A stretch of 64,000 bases of DNA from Nocardia tengchongensis. Lineage in GTDB: Bacteria; Actinomycetota; Actinomycetes; Mycobacteriales; Mycobacteriaceae. A program made the position numbers and the translations under genes. Shown here piece by piece: positions 32,747 through 41,783 of this stretch. The notes beneath the pieces were generated by a model, which saw only the letters and a list, made by a program, of their open reading frames with translations, ran no database searches and was not told the DNA's origin. How positions within the stretch are numbered: the stretch's first letter is position 1; the number at the start of each line of letters is the position of its first letter. The stretch lies in contig NZ_CP074371.1 of assembly GCF_018362975.1 (NCBI RefSeq), positions 1 through 64,000 of the forward strand, read 5' to 3'.

Positions 32747-34021
32747 GTGCCGGAGAACGAGAGCGCTCGTGCAGGACAGCTGACGCGGTGTGCCTCGCGT
32801 CCACGCGCCGGATTCTTCGCCACCGTGCTCGCCGGTATCGCGGGACTGACTCTGGCCGCTCCCGTCGGCGCCACGCCCGTCCGGCCGGATGAGGCGACCG
32901 ATGCCTCGTTCTATGCGCCGGCCGCGGACCGGGTTCCGGGGGCGCACGGGTCGGTGATCCAATTGCGGCCGCTCACAGGCGATCCCGCGCTGGCGGGGGC
33001 GCGCAACTATCTGATGGTTTACCGCTCGATCGACATGCAGGGGAATCCGGTGGCGGTCTCGGGCACCCTCGCGGTGCCTGACAGCACCGCGCCGCCGGGC
33101 GGCTGGCCGCTGATCTCGTGGGCGCACGGCACCACCGGGGTCGCCGACGGGTGCGCGCCCTCCCAGGACACCTCCCCCGACTTCCCCGCCCACGACTACA
33201 CCTCGATGGTGCGCCGGGTGCAGGAGCGCTGGGTGGCGGCCGGGTACGCGGTCGCGCAGACCGACTATCAGGGGCTGGGCACGCCCGGCCCGCACGGCTA
33301 TCTGATCGGGACCGCCGAGCAGCGCGCCGTCACCGACATGGCCAGGGCGGCACGGCAAATCGACCCGGACGTCGGGACGCGGTGGGTCGCGATGGGGCAC
33401 TCGCAGGGCGGGCAGGCCGCGGTCTTCACCGATGCGCAGGCCCAGCAGTGGGCGCCGGAGCTCCAGTTGCTGGGTGCGGTGGCGCTCGCCCCGGCCTCCC
33501 ATCAGGGGCTCGGCTTACAGGCCTCACAGCTGGCCACCACGGCGGGCGTGGCGGGTGCGGTGTCGCCGCTGACCGGCGGCACGGTGTCGTTCCTGCCCTT
33601 GATCATTCGCGGCGCGCAGACGGTCAGTGATCTCGATACCACCCGAATCCTCACGCCGCGTGCCCAATCCATGCTGGATCAAGCCGACACCCGCTGCATC
33701 GGCCAACTGCGGCAACCGGATTCCTGGGGCGGGCTGAGCGCCGAGGACGTCTTCCCGCACGCCGGCGACACCGCCACACTGACCCAGGTGCTGAACGAGA
33801 ACGACCCCAGCACTTTGTCTTTCACCCAGCCGCTGCTGGTCCTGCAGGGCCGCTCCGACACCGTCGTCCCGGCCGCGGCCACCGATGCCATGGTGGTGCA
33901 GCAGCGGGCGGGCGGGCAGCCGGTGCAGTATCGCGTCTACCCTGGCGCGGATCACCGCGGCGTGCTGGACGCGTCCTTCGATGACGCTCTGGCCTGGGTG
34001 GATTCCAGCTTCGGGCGCTGA
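32747..34021 (+). CDS. Secreted lipase/esterase (alpha/beta hydrolase)
   Basis: A 424-residue exported hydrolase resembling the secretory lipase (LIP) family of actinobacteria. The signal peptide lies around residues 20-43 (Ala/Gly/Leu core, cleavage near VGATP). Nucleophile Ser in WVAMGHSQGGQAAVF, Asp in LQGRSDTVVP and His in YPGADHRGVL form the triad; HGTTG gives the oxyanion hole. The GTG at 32747 has only a weak GAGAG ribosome site, but it is the only start leaving a plausible signal peptide. Substrates are probably esters or acylglycerols. Confidence 0.85.
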   Translation: MPENESARAGQLTRCASRPRAGFFATVLAGIAGLTLAAPVGATPVRPDEATDASFYAPAADRVPGAHGSVIQLRPLTGDPALAGARNYLMVYRSIDMQGNPVAVSGTLAVPDSTAPPGGWPLISWAHGTTGVADGCAPSQDTSPDFPAHDYTSMVRRVQERWVAAGYAVAQTDYQGLGTPGPHGYLIGTAEQRAVTDMARAARQIDPDVGTRWVAMGHSQGGQAAVFTDAQAQQWAPELQLLGAVALAPASHQGLGLQASQLATTAGVAGAVSPLTGGTVSFLPLIIRGAQTVSDLDTTRILTPRAQSMLDQADTRCIGQLRQPDSWGGLSAEDVFPHAGDTATLTQVLNENDPSTLSFTQPLLVLQGRSDTVVPAAATDAMVVQQRAGGQPVQYRVYPGADHRGVLDASFDDALAWVDSSFGR

Positions 34022-34037
34022 GCGACCGGTCCGGTGT

Positions 34038-34646
34038 TCAGTTCTGGTCCGGGCCCGGCGTCCAGCCCGGGTCGCGGCCGAACCAGGCGGCGAGCCGGTC
34101 GTAGGCGGGCGCGTCGGCGGGGATCGGCCACTCGGGCCCGAAAGCCCTTCCCTGGCCGCGGTATTCCGGCTTCAGCACCTGCCGTGACCAGGCCAGCGCG
34201 TGTTCGGCGAGGTCCGGCTCCAGCGCGCGGCCCTGGCCGGTGGCGCGGGTGAGATCCCAGGCGTGCATGGCGAATTCGGCGATCTGCTGGTCGGCGCGGC
34301 CGCGCAGCGGAGCCTCCCCGCCCATGCCGGGTACCAGCCGGTCCAGGTCGGCGGTCCGCCACTGGTCCAGCAGTGGTTGTGCGCGGGTGGCGAACTCGGC
34401 GGCCCAGTCGTCACCGACCGCATCGGCGGGGGCGCCCCATGCGGGCATCTCGCCGCGGGCGGAGACGGTGAAGTCGCGCAGGATCTGCCCGATGACGTGG
34501 TCGATCAGCCGCCGCACCGACCAGTTCTCGCACGGGGTCGGCCAAGCCGCCTGGTCCGGGGTGATGACGGCGATGATGTCGCCCATCTGCGCGATGGCCT
34601 GTTCGAGTAGATCCACGACCGGGTCCCGCGGTGAGTTGTCGCCCAT
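34038..34646 (-). CDS. TIGR03086-type DinB-like metal-binding protein
   Basis: A 202-residue protein of the TIGR03086 group in the DinB/maleylpyruvate isomerase superfamily. The signatures ITPDQAAWPTPCENWSVRRLIDHVIGQ and EFAMHAWDLTRATGQ supply the His residues that bind a metal. Actinobacteria carry many of these; some are thiol-dependent (mycothiol) enzymes, but no reaction can be assigned. It starts nine bases after the stop of the membrane protein gene on the same strand, so the two are likely co-transcribed. Confidence 0.85.
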   Translation of the reverse strand: MGDNSPRDPVVDLLEQAIAQMGDIIAVITPDQAAWPTPCENWSVRRLIDHVIGQILRDFTVSARGEMPAWGAPADAVGDDWAAEFATRAQPLLDQWRTADLDRLVPGMGGEAPLRGRADQQIAEFAMHAWDLTRATGQGRALEPDLAEHALAWSRQVLKPEYRGQGRAFGPEWPIPADAPAYDRLAAWFGRDPGWTPGPDQN

Positions 34647-34655
34647 CAGGCCAGG

Positions 34656-36035
34656 CTAGCCCTGCGGTACGACAGCGCGCGGTTCATCCGGCCGGACATG
34701 CAGGACCGCGGCGGTGCGCGTGGGCCGGATCCGCCACAGCAGGTATACCCCGGCCGCGCAGCCGAGCGTGATGATCAGCGCCGCCCAGCCGGGCAATGCG
34801 GACACGACGCCGCTCGGATCCCGGTACCAGCGCGGCGAATAGGCGACTCGCCCGAAATCGCTGCCGCGCAGGGCGACCACCAGGCACGGCACGATCAGCA
34901 CCGCGATGGCCACCACGGCGCTGCCCGCGGTCTTGGGCACGACCGCCCCGAAGCAGAGGCCGATGACGAATCCGGTGGCGGCGACTCCGATCACCGGGAT
35001 CGCCGAATACTGGTGTGCCACGCCCGCGGTGCTCGCCGCGAACACCGCGAGGGCTCCGGTCGCGGCGAGCGCGATCCACGGCGACCGCCACCGGCGGCCG
35101 GCGGCCAGCCCCGCCAGCAGGGCGATGACCGGGAACGGTGCGGACCAATCCGGCCGCGGCACCGCGATGATCGCGCTGCCCGCGTTGGCCACCGCGACCG
35201 CCAGCAGCACCAGCGTGCCCTCGCGGCCGGGCAGCAGCAGCGCCGCCGTCATGCCCGCGCCCACGGTGACGGCTACCGCCGCGCCGATCTGCAGCGGTGT
35301 GCCCGCGTGCCGCACGAACCATTCGGTGGACAGCACGGTCGCGGTGATCACCACCAGCGCGGACAGAATGGTGCCGATGGCCAGGTCGGTGCTCTCGTCC
35401 TCGGCCACCGGATCGGGTTGCTGCAGCACGATTCCGGCGGCCAGCAGGACCGCGGTGAGCAGCAGCAGCCACAGTGGCGGCGTGCCGACCGAGGCCAATT
35501 GGCTGAGCGGGTTGCCGTGGCCTTCCCCGGGCGGCAGCGATGTCTGGTCGCCGATCAGGATCGAGCCGAGGGCGCCGGCCAGGAAGGCCCCGGTGGCAAG
35601 AGGTTTGCCGAAGACGGCGACGGCGAGTGAGCCGAGCAGGATGCCGGCGAAGATGGAGTCGACGTAATTGGCGGTGGTCAGGCTGTCCATGGTGGGCGCG
35701 CCGCGGTTCCAGAACTGGTCGACCAGCAGCATCAGAGCGCTGCCGCAGGAGGCGATCCAGGCGCTGCGCCGCCCGAGTGCCACCACCAGCGCCGCAGACA
35801 CCACGGCCAGCGCGGCTCCGGCGGCCGCGGCCCGCGGCATGTTGATCACCAGCAGATCGAATTGCAGCACCGGGCTGCCGGAGGTTCCGTTGAGATCGAG
35901 GGGGGCCATCAGCAGCAGGCCCGCGACGGCGGCGCCCAGCAGGGCCGCGAGCGTCTCGATCGGAACCGCGTAGCGGCGGATCGACAGGGGCGCGGCCATG
36001 CCCGGCGGGTGTGCCGACGCGATTCTCGCGCCCAT
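34656..36035 (-). CDS. Polytopic membrane protein of unknown function
   Basis: Not assigned. The 459-residue protein is almost wholly hydrophobic with about twelve predicted membrane helices and short loops, and one longer loop around residues 165-190 (DQTSLPPGEGHGNPLSQ). A second cytoplasmic or external loop near the C-terminus carries SDFGRVAYSPRWYRDPSG. There is no transporter or enzyme motif I recognise. The start is the ATG at 36035, preceded by AGGTGA. It is followed by the TIGR03086 gene. Confidence 0.7.
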   Translation of the reverse strand: MGARIASAHPPGMAAPLSIRRYAVPIETLAALLGAAVAGLLLMAPLDLNGTSGSPVLQFDLLVINMPRAAAAGAALAVVSAALVVALGRRSAWIASCGSALMLLVDQFWNRGAPTMDSLTTANYVDSIFAGILLGSLAVAVFGKPLATGAFLAGALGSILIGDQTSLPPGEGHGNPLSQLASVGTPPLWLLLLTAVLLAAGIVLQQPDPVAEDESTDLAIGTILSALVVITATVLSTEWFVRHAGTPLQIGAAVAVTVGAGMTAALLLPGREGTLVLLAVAVANAGSAIIAVPRPDWSAPFPVIALLAGLAAGRRWRSPWIALAATGALAVFAASTAGVAHQYSAIPVIGVAATGFVIGLCFGAVVPKTAGSAVVAIAVLIVPCLVVALRGSDFGRVAYSPRWYRDPSGVVSALPGWAALIITLGCAAGVYLLWRIRPTRTAAVLHVRPDEPRAVVPQG

Positions 36036-36211
36036 ATGTCACCTACTCCCTCGGTGATGCGACGCCTTACGCGTACAGCAATGTCGAGCAGCTATGTGTG
36101 ACCGAGGCTAACAGCCCCGAACTGTGGGAATTCTGAGATGTGGAGTCGGTCACACTACGGCCTGATCACACAAAACGGTGAGGGAGGTGTGGGCGCGGGC
36201 CCGGGAAGAAC

Positions 36212-36565
36212 TCAGGCGCAGCGGAAACGGAAGGTCGCGACCGGGGTCACGCCCGGGACCGAGGTGACCTCGAGGGCGGCGTCACTGTCGAGCGAGCAGC
36301 CGACGGGGGTGCTGATCTGGACCCGGTAACAGCCGGGCGCGCCCGGGTAGACGGCCGAGCCGTCGATGCCGGTGGTGATGGTGGCCAGGTTCGCGCCGCC
36401 GCCGCAGGGTGTGATGTCGGCAGCCACCCCGGCCATCGGGAACTGCTCGGTTCCGTAGACGGCCTGCACCTTCAGTGCCGGGTCGGCGGGCGGCTCGGCG
36501 GCGGCCGACGGCGCCAGGGCGCAGGCGGCGGCGAGTACGGATGTGACGAACAGCGTGCGGCGCAC
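36212..36565 (-). CDS. Small secreted Cys-containing protein
   Basis: A 117-residue protein with a clear signal peptide (residues 1-22, RRTLFVTSVLAAACALAPSAAA). The mature part has four Cys (ITPCGG, PGCYRV, VGCSLD, RFRCA), enough for two disulfides, in a beta-rich chain. GTG at 36565 has GAAGGAG five bases upstream; a longer frame to 36634 lacks support. It lies 73 nt after the iron-transporter ATPase gene and could be read from the same transcript. No function is recognised. Confidence 0.7.
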   Translation of the reverse strand: MRRTLFVTSVLAAACALAPSAAAEPPADPALKVQAVYGTEQFPMAGVAADITPCGGGANLATITTGIDGSAVYPGAPGCYRVQISTPVGCSLDSDAALEVTSVPGVTPVATFRFRCA

Positions 36566-36638
36566 GGGGTCTCCTTCGGGACGAGCCGGCCGGTGATTCG
36601 GCCTCCGCGCCAATATAGGTGCTCCCCAGACCATTCGG

Positions 36639-37781
36639 TCACATTCCTTGCTGGCGCGGGCCGTTCACAACCGCGGAGACCGCGTCCGGCAGGGTGACCG
36701 CGCCGTTTCCGGCCAGGCGGCCGGCAGCCGCGCACTGCTCGGAGGTGAAAGCGACTGCCGCGCCGAGGACTTCGAGGTCGACCCGGTCGCCGACCGCGGG
36801 CGCGCCGACGCTGACCCGGCGCACCTGGATGGGTTCCGGGCGGCCGTCGAGGTCCAGGGTGAGCATGACGTCCGCGCCGCGGAATTCGAGGGCGCGCACG
36901 GTGGCGCGGCCGTCGGTGGCCGCGTGGGCCAGCAGTTGTTCGGGGCGCAGCATGACCGCGCCCGCGCCGGTCGGCGCGTCGGCCTGCACGGGCAGGCGGC
37001 CCAGGACGGTCTGGGCGGAACCGGCCGATCCGATGGTGGCGTCGAGTAGCACGGTGTCGCCGAGGAATCCGGCGGTGAACAGGTCGGCGGGGGCGGCGTA
37101 CACCTGTTCGGGGGTGCCGACCTGGGTGAAGCGGCCCGAGCACATGACGGCCACCTGATCGGCGAAGGACAGCGCCTCTTCCTGGTCGTGGGTGACCAGG
37201 ATGCTGGTCATGCCCGCGGCGCGCAGGGTTTCGGCGACGGCCTGCCGGGTGGCGGCGCGCAGTCCGGTGTCGAGGGCGCTGAAGGGCTCGTCGAGCAGCA
37301 TGAGGGCGGGTTTGCGGGCCATGGCGCGGGCCAGGGCCACGCGCTGTTGCTGTCCGCCGGAGAGCTGGTGCGGCCGCCGGTCGGCGTACGCCGGGTCGAG
37401 GGAGACCATCTCGAGCAGTTCGGCCACCTGCTGCCGATGCTTGCGGCGGGCGCCGAGGCCGCCGCCGAGCCCGTAGGCGATGTTCTGTCCCACGGTGAGG
37501 TGCGGGAACAGTGCGCCATCCTGGGCGACGTAGCCGATGCGCCGGCGGTGCGAGGGCACCGAGAAGCCTTCGCGGGTAATGGTTTCCCCGCCGATGGACA
37601 CGGTGCCGGTGTCGGGGTTCTCGAAGCCGGCGATCACCCGCAGCAGGGTGGTCTTGCCGCAGCCGGAGGAGCCGACCACCGCGGTGGCGGTGCCGTCGGG
37701 CACGTCGAGGCCGATGCCGTCGAGGACCGGTGCGCCGGTCCCGAAGCTCTTGCGAACCTGGTCTACGACAAGACGACTCAC
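36639..37781 (-). CDS. Fe(III)-type ABC transporter ATP-binding protein
   Basis: A 380-residue ATPase of the FbpC/spermidine-iron importer class. Walker A VGSSGCGKTT, Q-loop YVAQDG, signature QLSGGQQQRVALARA, Walker B LMLLDEPFSAL and H-loop VTHDQEE are all present, followed by a C-terminal TOBE-type domain (AVMLRPEQLLAHA). GTG at 37781 overlaps the permease stop (GTGA), so the two are coupled. A longer open frame through the permease gene in the same phase is a shadow. Confidence 0.93.
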   Translation of the reverse strand: MSRLVVDQVRKSFGTGAPVLDGIGLDVPDGTATAVVGSSGCGKTTLLRVIAGFENPDTGTVSIGGETITREGFSVPSHRRRIGYVAQDGALFPHLTVGQNIAYGLGGGLGARRKHRQQVAELLEMVSLDPAYADRRPHQLSGGQQQRVALARAMARKPALMLLDEPFSALDTGLRAATRQAVAETLRAAGMTSILVTHDQEEALSFADQVAVMCSGRFTQVGTPEQVYAAPADLFTAGFLGDTVLLDATIGSAGSAQTVLGRLPVQADAPTGAGAVMLRPEQLLAHAATDGRATVRALEFRGADVMLTLDLDGRPEPIQVRRVSVGAPAVGDRVDLEVLGAAVAFTSEQCAAAGRLAGNGAVTLPDAVSAVVNGPRQQGM

Positions 37782-39361
37782 AATCCCGCCGCCTTCCTGG
37801 ATTGGGTGAACAGCAGATAGGTGACCGGCACCGAGGCGATGATCATGATCAGCGCGTAGGGCGCGGCGGCGGCGTAGTCCAGTTCGCCCGACAGCTGCCA
37901 GAACTGCATGGCGAGGGTGTTGGTGCCGGTGGGGGCGAGCAGCAGGGTGGCGGTGAGTTCGGTGGCCACGGCCACGAACACCATGGCCGCGGCGGCCGCG
38001 GCGGCGGGCGCGGTCAGGCGCAGGGTGACGCGGAAGAAGGTGGCGGCCGGGGATTTTCCGAGCGCCTGCGAGGCCTCCTCCAGCCCGACCGGCACCTGGG
38101 CCAGTCCGGCGCGCACGCTGACCAGGGCGCGCGGCAGGAACATCAGGGTGTAGGCGGCCAGGATGGTGGCGGCCGTCTGATAGAACGCGGGCAGCCAGCG
38201 GATGGACACGGTCACCAGCGCCAGCGCGATGACGATGCCGGGCAGCGAGCTGGTGATGTAGTTGGCGCCTTCGATGACGCGGGCGAACCGCGAGGTGGAG
38301 CGGACCGCGACCCAGGCGACGGGGAAGGCGCACACGACGGTGATCGCGGCGGCCGTGGCGGCCAGACCGACCGTCTGCCCGAGGGATTCGCCGATCTCGG
38401 TGCTGTGCCACACGCCCGCACCGCCGATCTTCAGCCAGCGCCCGATCGTCCACAGTGGTACCCCCAGGGTGCCCGCCAGCGCGCCGAGCAGCACGACGAG
38501 CATGGGAATCGTGCCCAGCCCCAGCCGGATTCGGTGGACGCCGCGTTGTGCGCCGCCGCCGATCCGCGCGTAGCGGGCGCGCCCGCGCACCCCGGCCTCG
38601 GCGGCCAGCAGCACCAGGCACAGCAGCACCAGGACGCCGGACAGGGTGCTGCCCGCGGCTCCGGCGAAGCTGGATTGGTACTGCTGGAAGATGGCGGTGG
38701 TGAAGGTGTCGAACCGGATCATGGCGAACGCGCCGTACTCGGCGAGCAGGTGCAGCGAGATCAGCAGTCCGCCACCGAGAGTGGCCAGGCGCAGCTGCGG
38801 CAGCACCACGCGGGTGAGGACGGCGATCGGCCCGGAGCCCAGGGCGCGGGCCGATTCCTCCACGGCGGGGTCGAGGCGCCGCAGGGTGGCCGCCGCCGGG
38901 AGGTACACCAGCGGGAAGTAGGAGACGGTCGAGACCAGCACGCCCGCCCACAATCCGTGCAGCGAGGGGATGGCGCTGACCCAGCCGTAGCTGTTGACGA
39001 AGGCCGGGACCGCCAGGGGCGCGGCGAAGGCCGGTCCCCACCAGGCCGATCCGGGCACGTCGGTGCGTTCCACGATCCAGGCCAGGCCGACCCCGAGCGC
39101 GACGCAGATCGGCACCGTGAGCACCACCAATTCGGCGGTGTTGCGCAGCAATTCGGCCACGCGGGGGCGGAAGACGAGTTCGGCGGTCTCGTGCCAGCCG
39201 GTGGCAACGAGGGTGAACACGATGTAGCCCAGCGGCACCAGGGTGGCGGCCACCATCAGCAGGGCGGCGACGGTGACGAGCGACCCGGGCCGCGAGGCGA
39301 GTGCCTTCGCGACCCGGGACGGCCCGGAGTTCCGGGTGGGTACAGCGGTCCGAGCGGTCAC
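37778..39361 (-). CDS. Fe(III)-type ABC transporter permease (fused)
   Basis: A 527-residue permease made of two homologous halves with about twelve helices. Each half has the EAA loop that docks the ATPase: EESARALGSGPIAVLTRVVL in the first and EEASQALGKSPAATFFRVTL in the second. This fused arrangement is typical of FbpB/SfuB iron permeases. It starts two bases after the substrate-binding protein stop. Confidence 0.93.
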   Translation of the reverse strand: MTARTAVPTRNSGPSRVAKALASRPGSLVTVAALLMVAATLVPLGYIVFTLVATGWHETAELVFRPRVAELLRNTAELVVLTVPICVALGVGLAWIVERTDVPGSAWWGPAFAAPLAVPAFVNSYGWVSAIPSLHGLWAGVLVSTVSYFPLVYLPAAATLRRLDPAVEESARALGSGPIAVLTRVVLPQLRLATLGGGLLISLHLLAEYGAFAMIRFDTFTTAIFQQYQSSFAGAAGSTLSGVLVLLCLVLLAAEAGVRGRARYARIGGGAQRGVHRIRLGLGTIPMLVVLLGALAGTLGVPLWTIGRWLKIGGAGVWHSTEIGESLGQTVGLAATAAAITVVCAFPVAWVAVRSTSRFARVIEGANYITSSLPGIVIALALVTVSIRWLPAFYQTAATILAAYTLMFLPRALVSVRAGLAQVPVGLEEASQALGKSPAATFFRVTLRLTAPAAAAAAAMVFVAVATELTATLLLAPTGTNTLAMQFWQLSGELDYAAAAPYALIMIIASVPVTYLLFTQSRKAAGL

Positions 39362-39363
39362 GA

Positions 39364-40386
39364 CTAGAGCAGGCCCGCCTGGGTCATGAGCTGGGTGACC
39401 TTCTTGGAGTCCAGCTTCGAGGGATCGATCTTGGGCGCGTCCAGCGAGGCCAGCGGCGGCAGCGCCGGGTTGGCGGCGACGTCGGAGGCCACCGGGTACT
39501 CCATGGAGTCGCCGTCGCGCAGCACCGCCTGGCCCTGCTTGGAGGTGATGTAGTTCAGGAACTTCTGGGCGTCGTTCTGGTGCTTGCTCGACTTCAGTAC
39601 GCCGCCACCGGAAATGGAGACGAAGGCGCCCGGGTCCTGGTTCTTGAAGTAGAACAGCTGGGTGTTCTTGCTGTTCTCCTTGGTCTTGGCCTGATCCTTG
39701 AACCAGTAGTAGTGGTAGATCACGCCGCCGTCGAACTGGCCGGAGTTGACGCCCTTCATGACGGTGGTGTTGTTCTGGGAGATGACCGCGTTCTCCTTCA
39801 TGCCCTTGAGCCAGGAGAGGGTGGCGTCCTCACCCTTCTGGGCGAGCAGCGCGGCGACGATGGCCTGGAAGTCCGCGCCGGAGGCGGCGCCGCTCCAGCG
39901 GCCCTTCCACTGCGGCTGCGCCAGGTCCAGCAGCGACTTGGGCAGCTGGTCGGCGGGGAGCTTGGCGGTGTTGTAGACGAAAACGGTGGAGCGCGCGGCG
40001 ATTCCGGTCCACTTGCCGGTGGAGGGGCGGAACTGCTCGGGGACCTGCGCGAGGGTGTCCTTGTCGACGTCGGCGAACAGGCCGGCGTTCTCGACCAGCG
40101 CCATGGCCGGGGAGTTCTCGGTGATGAAGACGTCGGCCTTGGCGTTCTTGCCCTCGGCGACGATCTGGTTGCCCAGGTCGGTGTCGCCGCCGTTGCGGAT
40201 GGTCACCTTGATGCCGGTGTCCTTGGTGAACGCGTCGATCCACTCCTTGGTGAGGGATTCGTGCTGCGCGTTATAAACCACGATCTCGTTGTCGCCGTCG
40301 GACGAGCCCGAGCATGCCGTGGTCGCGCCGAGCACCGCGATCGCCGCCAATGCGCCGGACACCAGTTTCCATCGAGCCGCCGTCAT
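39364..40386 (-). CDS. Fe(III)-type ABC transporter substrate-binding lipoprotein
   Basis: A 340-residue periplasmic-type ferric-binding protein (FbpA/FutA class). A lipoprotein signal ends at ATTAC-SGSS (Cys25). The mature part starts NEIVVYNAQHESLTKEW and contains the adjacent tyrosines in GGVIYHYYWFKDQ that coordinate Fe(III) in this family. ATG at 40386 has AAGGAC upstream. The IdeR-like box at 40408-40426 lies in its promoter region, predicting repression by iron-loaded regulator. First gene of a three-gene unit. Confidence 0.92.
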   Translation of the reverse strand: MTAARWKLVSGALAAIAVLGATTACSGSSDGDNEIVVYNAQHESLTKEWIDAFTKDTGIKVTIRNGGDTDLGNQIVAEGKNAKADVFITENSPAMALVENAGLFADVDKDTLAQVPEQFRPSTGKWTGIAARSTVFVYNTAKLPADQLPKSLLDLAQPQWKGRWSGAASGADFQAIVAALLAQKGEDATLSWLKGMKENAVISQNNTTVMKGVNSGQFDGGVIYHYYWFKDQAKTKENSKNTQLFYFKNQDPGAFVSISGGGVLKSSKHQNDAQKFLNYITSKQGQAVLRDGDSMEYPVASDVAANPALPPLASLDAPKIDPSKLDSKKVTQLMTQAGLL

Positions 40387-40407
40387 GACCGTCCTTCCAC
40401 TCGACGC

Positions 40408-40426
40408 TGAGGTTTGCCTAACCAAC
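40408..40426 (-). promoter_or_regulatory. IdeR/DtxR-type iron box
   Basis: The 19 bases TGAGGTTTGCCTAACCAAC match the IdeR/DtxR consensus TTAGGTTAGSCTAACCTAA at 15 positions, with the core GGTT..CCTAACC intact. It lies 22 bases upstream of the start codon of the ferric-binding protein, fitting an operator over its promoter. Confidence 0.75.
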
Positions 40427-40496
40427 GTACAGTCCCACGTCACGGGTTGAAATGCCACCCCTCCGATCGACGCCGAATCGCTGTAGTCTGCCGTCG

Positions 40497-40940
40497 ATGA
40501 CTCGGCACAGGCGCACCCCCATCACCATCGGCATCGGCATAGCGGCCGCGGTTCTCGTGGGAGGTGGGATCGCCACCGCTATGACGTTGAACGGCAAGGA
40601 CTCCGGTCCCAGCGACGACAAGCGGATCGAGACCACGCTGCGCGACTTCTACGGCACCCTCGGCACCGGCGGGGCCGCACAAGCCGTCGGCCAGACCTGC
40701 GCGGGCGATCGCGCCCAGTACGACGCGCTGCCGGAAGCCCAGAAGCAGGCCATGAACCAGGGCAAGGTGTCGATGAAAATCGATGCGGTCCAAGGCATCA
40801 CCGTCACCGGCGAGCGCGCCACCGCGGTCACGCTGGGCACGCTCAGCCTGCCGGGCGCCCCCGACAGCAAGCGGTCCACCAACGAGCACCTGCGCAAGGA
40901 GAACGGCGTCTGGAAGGTCTGCTCCACCGACGGGAAATAG
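40497..40940 (+). CDS. Membrane-anchored small protein, function unknown
   Basis: A 147-residue protein with an N-terminal basic stretch and one membrane helix (about 7-28), followed by an exported domain with two Cys (GQTCAGD and WKVCSTDGK). The layout (helix, then a short alpha/beta domain starting DKRIETTLRDFY and ending with a Trp-Lys-Val-Cys strand) resembles many actinobacterial DUF4878/lumazine-binding-like proteins, but I cannot fix the family. ATG at 40497 is chosen because it directly precedes the basic and helical part. Confidence 0.7.
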   Translation: MTRHRRTPITIGIGIAAAVLVGGGIATAMTLNGKDSGPSDDKRIETTLRDFYGTLGTGGAAQAVGQTCAGDRAQYDALPEAQKQAMNQGKVSMKIDAVQGITVTGERATAVTLGTLSLPGAPDSKRSTNEHLRKENGVWKVCSTDGK

Positions 40941-40943
40941 TGA

Positions 40944-40976
40944 GAACGCCTCCCGTGACGGTCACGGAAGGCGTTC
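40944..40976 (+). terminator. Long hairpin after the membrane-anchored protein gene
   Basis: Near-perfect 16-bp inverted repeat (GAACGCCTCCCGTGAC against GTCACGGAAGGCGTTC, one mismatch) with a very small loop, starting three bases after the stop at 40940 and just beyond the end of tRNA-Cys on the other strand. It can terminate both. Confidence 0.65.
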
Positions 40977-40981
40977 CCCGA

Positions 40982-41055
40982 TGGAGCGAGCGGCGGGAGT
41001 CGAACCCGCGTACACGGCTTTGCAGACCGCCACCTGGCCACTCGGTCACACCCGC
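40982..41055 (-). tRNA. tRNA-Cys (anticodon GCA)
   Basis: On the minus strand the acceptor GCGGGTG pairs with CGCTCGC (with G-U pairs), followed by T73 and an encoded CCA. The anticodon loop is CTGCAAA, giving GCA for Cys; the T-arm is GCGGG-TTCGACT-CCCGC. Total length 74 with CCA. Confidence 0.96.
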
Positions 41056-41164
41056 ATCGGCGAGTTCCATGGTGCGCCGGTTCGGGCCCGGGGCCGAGGT
41101 TTTGAATCACCGTGATTGCTATGGGGCGGGCCCGCGCGGTGCGCGACATGCGATGATCGGAGGT

Positions 41165-41707
41165 ATGTCCCGTCCTCGTCCGCTGCCACTCGATCCGATC
41201 GAGGAGGCGCATCGTCAGTGGACGGAACACGGCTGGGGTGAGGTCGCCGACGGGATGGCGGCGGTGACGTCACTGGTGCGGGCGCAGCAGATCGTGATGG
41301 CGCGGGTGGACGAAGCGCTGAAGCCGTCCGGTTTGACCTTCTCACGCTACGAACTGCTGATGTTGCTGAGTTTCAGCAAGACCGGCGCGCTGCCGATGGC
41401 GATGGCCAGTGCCCGGCTCCAGGTGCATCCCACCTCGGTCACCAATACCGTGGACCGGCTCGAGGCCGCGCAGTTGGTGAAGCGTGTGCCACATCCCAGT
41501 GACCGGCGGGCAACGCTCATCGAAATCACCGATGCCGGAAGGGAATCGGTGGCCAGGGCCACCACCGAACTGAACCGGCGGGTTTTCGCCGACACCGGTC
41601 TGGCGCCGGAACGATTGCAGCTGCTGCTGCAATTGCTGGCGGAGTTCCGGCAGACCGCCGGTGACTTCGACCCGGGTAGCTCGCCCACCCGATGGTCCGG
41701 TCAGTAA
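41165..41707 (+). CDS. MarR-family transcriptional regulator
   Basis: A 180-residue winged-helix regulator. The DNA-binding part is GALPMAMASARLQVHPTSVTNTVDRLEAAQLVKRVPHPSDRRA, with the wing Asp-Arg-Arg typical of MarR. The N-terminal helix is extended (HRQWTEHGWGEVADGM), as in related mycobacterial proteins. ATG at 41165 has GGAGG close upstream; an ATG four codons earlier is possible. No obvious target gene adjoins it. Confidence 0.9.
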   Translation: MSRPRPLPLDPIEEAHRQWTEHGWGEVADGMAAVTSLVRAQQIVMARVDEALKPSGLTFSRYELLMLLSFSKTGALPMAMASARLQVHPTSVTNTVDRLEAAQLVKRVPHPSDRRATLIEITDAGRESVARATTELNRRVFADTGLAPERLQLLLQLLAEFRQTAGDFDPGSSPTRWSGQ

Positions 41708-41783
41708 CCACCCAGCGACCCAGCAGCCAATTTCCTGCGTCATAGTCTTGGCTTCGGCCCGCAAAAGGTTCACCATTGAGCGC

